From Acidimicrobiaceae bacterium (GTDB taxonomy: Bacteria > Actinomycetota > Acidimicrobiia > Acidimicrobiales > UBA8190), in assembly GCA_003131945.1 (NCBI GenBank), contig PKWD01000366.1, positions 9,215-15,141 on the forward strand: 5,927 nucleotides of DNA, read 5' to 3'. Below, one piece after another: positions 5,738 to 5,927 of the stretch. Both the position numbers and the translations under genes were made by a program. The notes under the pieces are model-generated. The model was not told the origin of the DNA. It worked only from the letters and a program-made list of their open reading frames with translations, and ran no database searches. Numbering within the stretch: the first letter of the stretch is position 1; each line of letters starts with the position of its first letter.

Positions 5738-5927
5738 GCCCCTCGGAGCCGGCGCCTTTCGACGCCGAAGATCACCACCACCCGGGACCAGGGAGAAAGC
5801 ATCGAGATTGACCCTGCGAGACAGCGCTCTAAGATCGATCGGCAGTGCTTGGCCGTGGCCGCTTCTGCTCTGTGTTGCGGACCATCCCGGTGAGGCGGCG
5901 CCACCGTCGGTTGTCCCTGGTCCTCAT

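Larger units (their letters stand above)
5582..5927. other. Mostly non-coding upstream region with unresolved ends at the window edge
   Basis: No convincing complete gene. Long open frames here (minus 5904-5578, and the end of a plus frame stopping at 5893) give Arg/Pro/Gly-rich sequences without family motifs and look like chance high-GC frames. The region holds the ribosome binding site and promoter candidate of the NfeD-flotillin unit and an imperfect hairpin at 5711-5737. At the right edge a plus-strand frame, open after a TAA at 5830, has GTG codons at 5845, 5872 and 5890. From 5890 it reads MRRRHRRLSLVL, which looks like the start of a signal peptide or membrane helix, but no ribosome binding site is visible. 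On the minus strand a frame enters from beyond 5927 and stops at 5829; it is basic and unrecognised. Neither can be called a gene from this window. Confidence 0.5.

Noticed and set aside
5578..5904. Minus-strand frame of 108 codons upstream of the NfeD-like gene
   Set aside because: Basic and low-complexity, no motif; it runs over the promoter and ribosome binding site candidates of the next gene.

Overview
The window is high-GC with dense coding, GTG as well as ATG starts, and clear purine-rich ribosome binding sites. This points to an actinobacterium. Acidimicrobiia or a relative is a guess from overall protein style, not something the sequence proves. I see no rRNA, tRNA, CRISPR array, transposase or other mobile-element signature.

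Layout. (1) Positions 1-1495, minus strand: a two-domain VOC (glyoxalase/bleomycin-resistance fold) protein cut by the left edge, and upstream of it a classical short-chain dehydrogenase/reductase (SDR). The 76 bases between them hold a good -35/-10 candidate, so the VOC gene may have its own promoter. (2) Positions 1689-3943, plus strand, divergent from the SDR: an ECF-type sigma-70 family sigma factor overlaps by 4 bases (ATGA) a 532-residue single-pass membrane protein. That protein has a short cysteine-free cytoplasmic part, one transmembrane helix, and a large outer region of seven blade-like repeats. Each repeat carries a C-x5-C pair, and six carry an Asp-box (T/A/H-D-G-G-x-T/S-W). Gene order, overlap and topology suggest a sigma factor with a membrane-bound sensor/anti-sigma partner, although no canonical zinc anti-sigma motif is present. 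(3) Positions 3946-5574, minus strand, convergent with the membrane protein and only 2 bases from it: a two-gene unit of a 69-residue NfeD-like OB-fold protein followed by a flotillin (SPFH) protein. Neither has an obvious transmembrane helix. (4) Positions 5582-5927: mainly the upstream region of the NfeD-flotillin unit, with a promoter candidate, an imperfect hairpin and unresolved gene fragments at the right edge.

How the genes may work together. The sigma factor and its membrane partner probably form one envelope-sensing circuit: an extracytoplasmic propeller outside, a short cytoplasmic tail inside and a transcription factor as output. The flotillin pair belongs to the membrane-microdomain/NfeD scaffold systems. 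Its placement beside the sigma module is suggestive but gives no direct evidence of a functional link. The SDR and VOC proteins look like accessory metabolic enzymes of unknown substrate. The most unusual item is the sigma/propeller module, because the propeller protein replaces an ordinary zinc-type anti-sigma factor and carries exactly fourteen cysteines, all in seven equal-spaced pairs.
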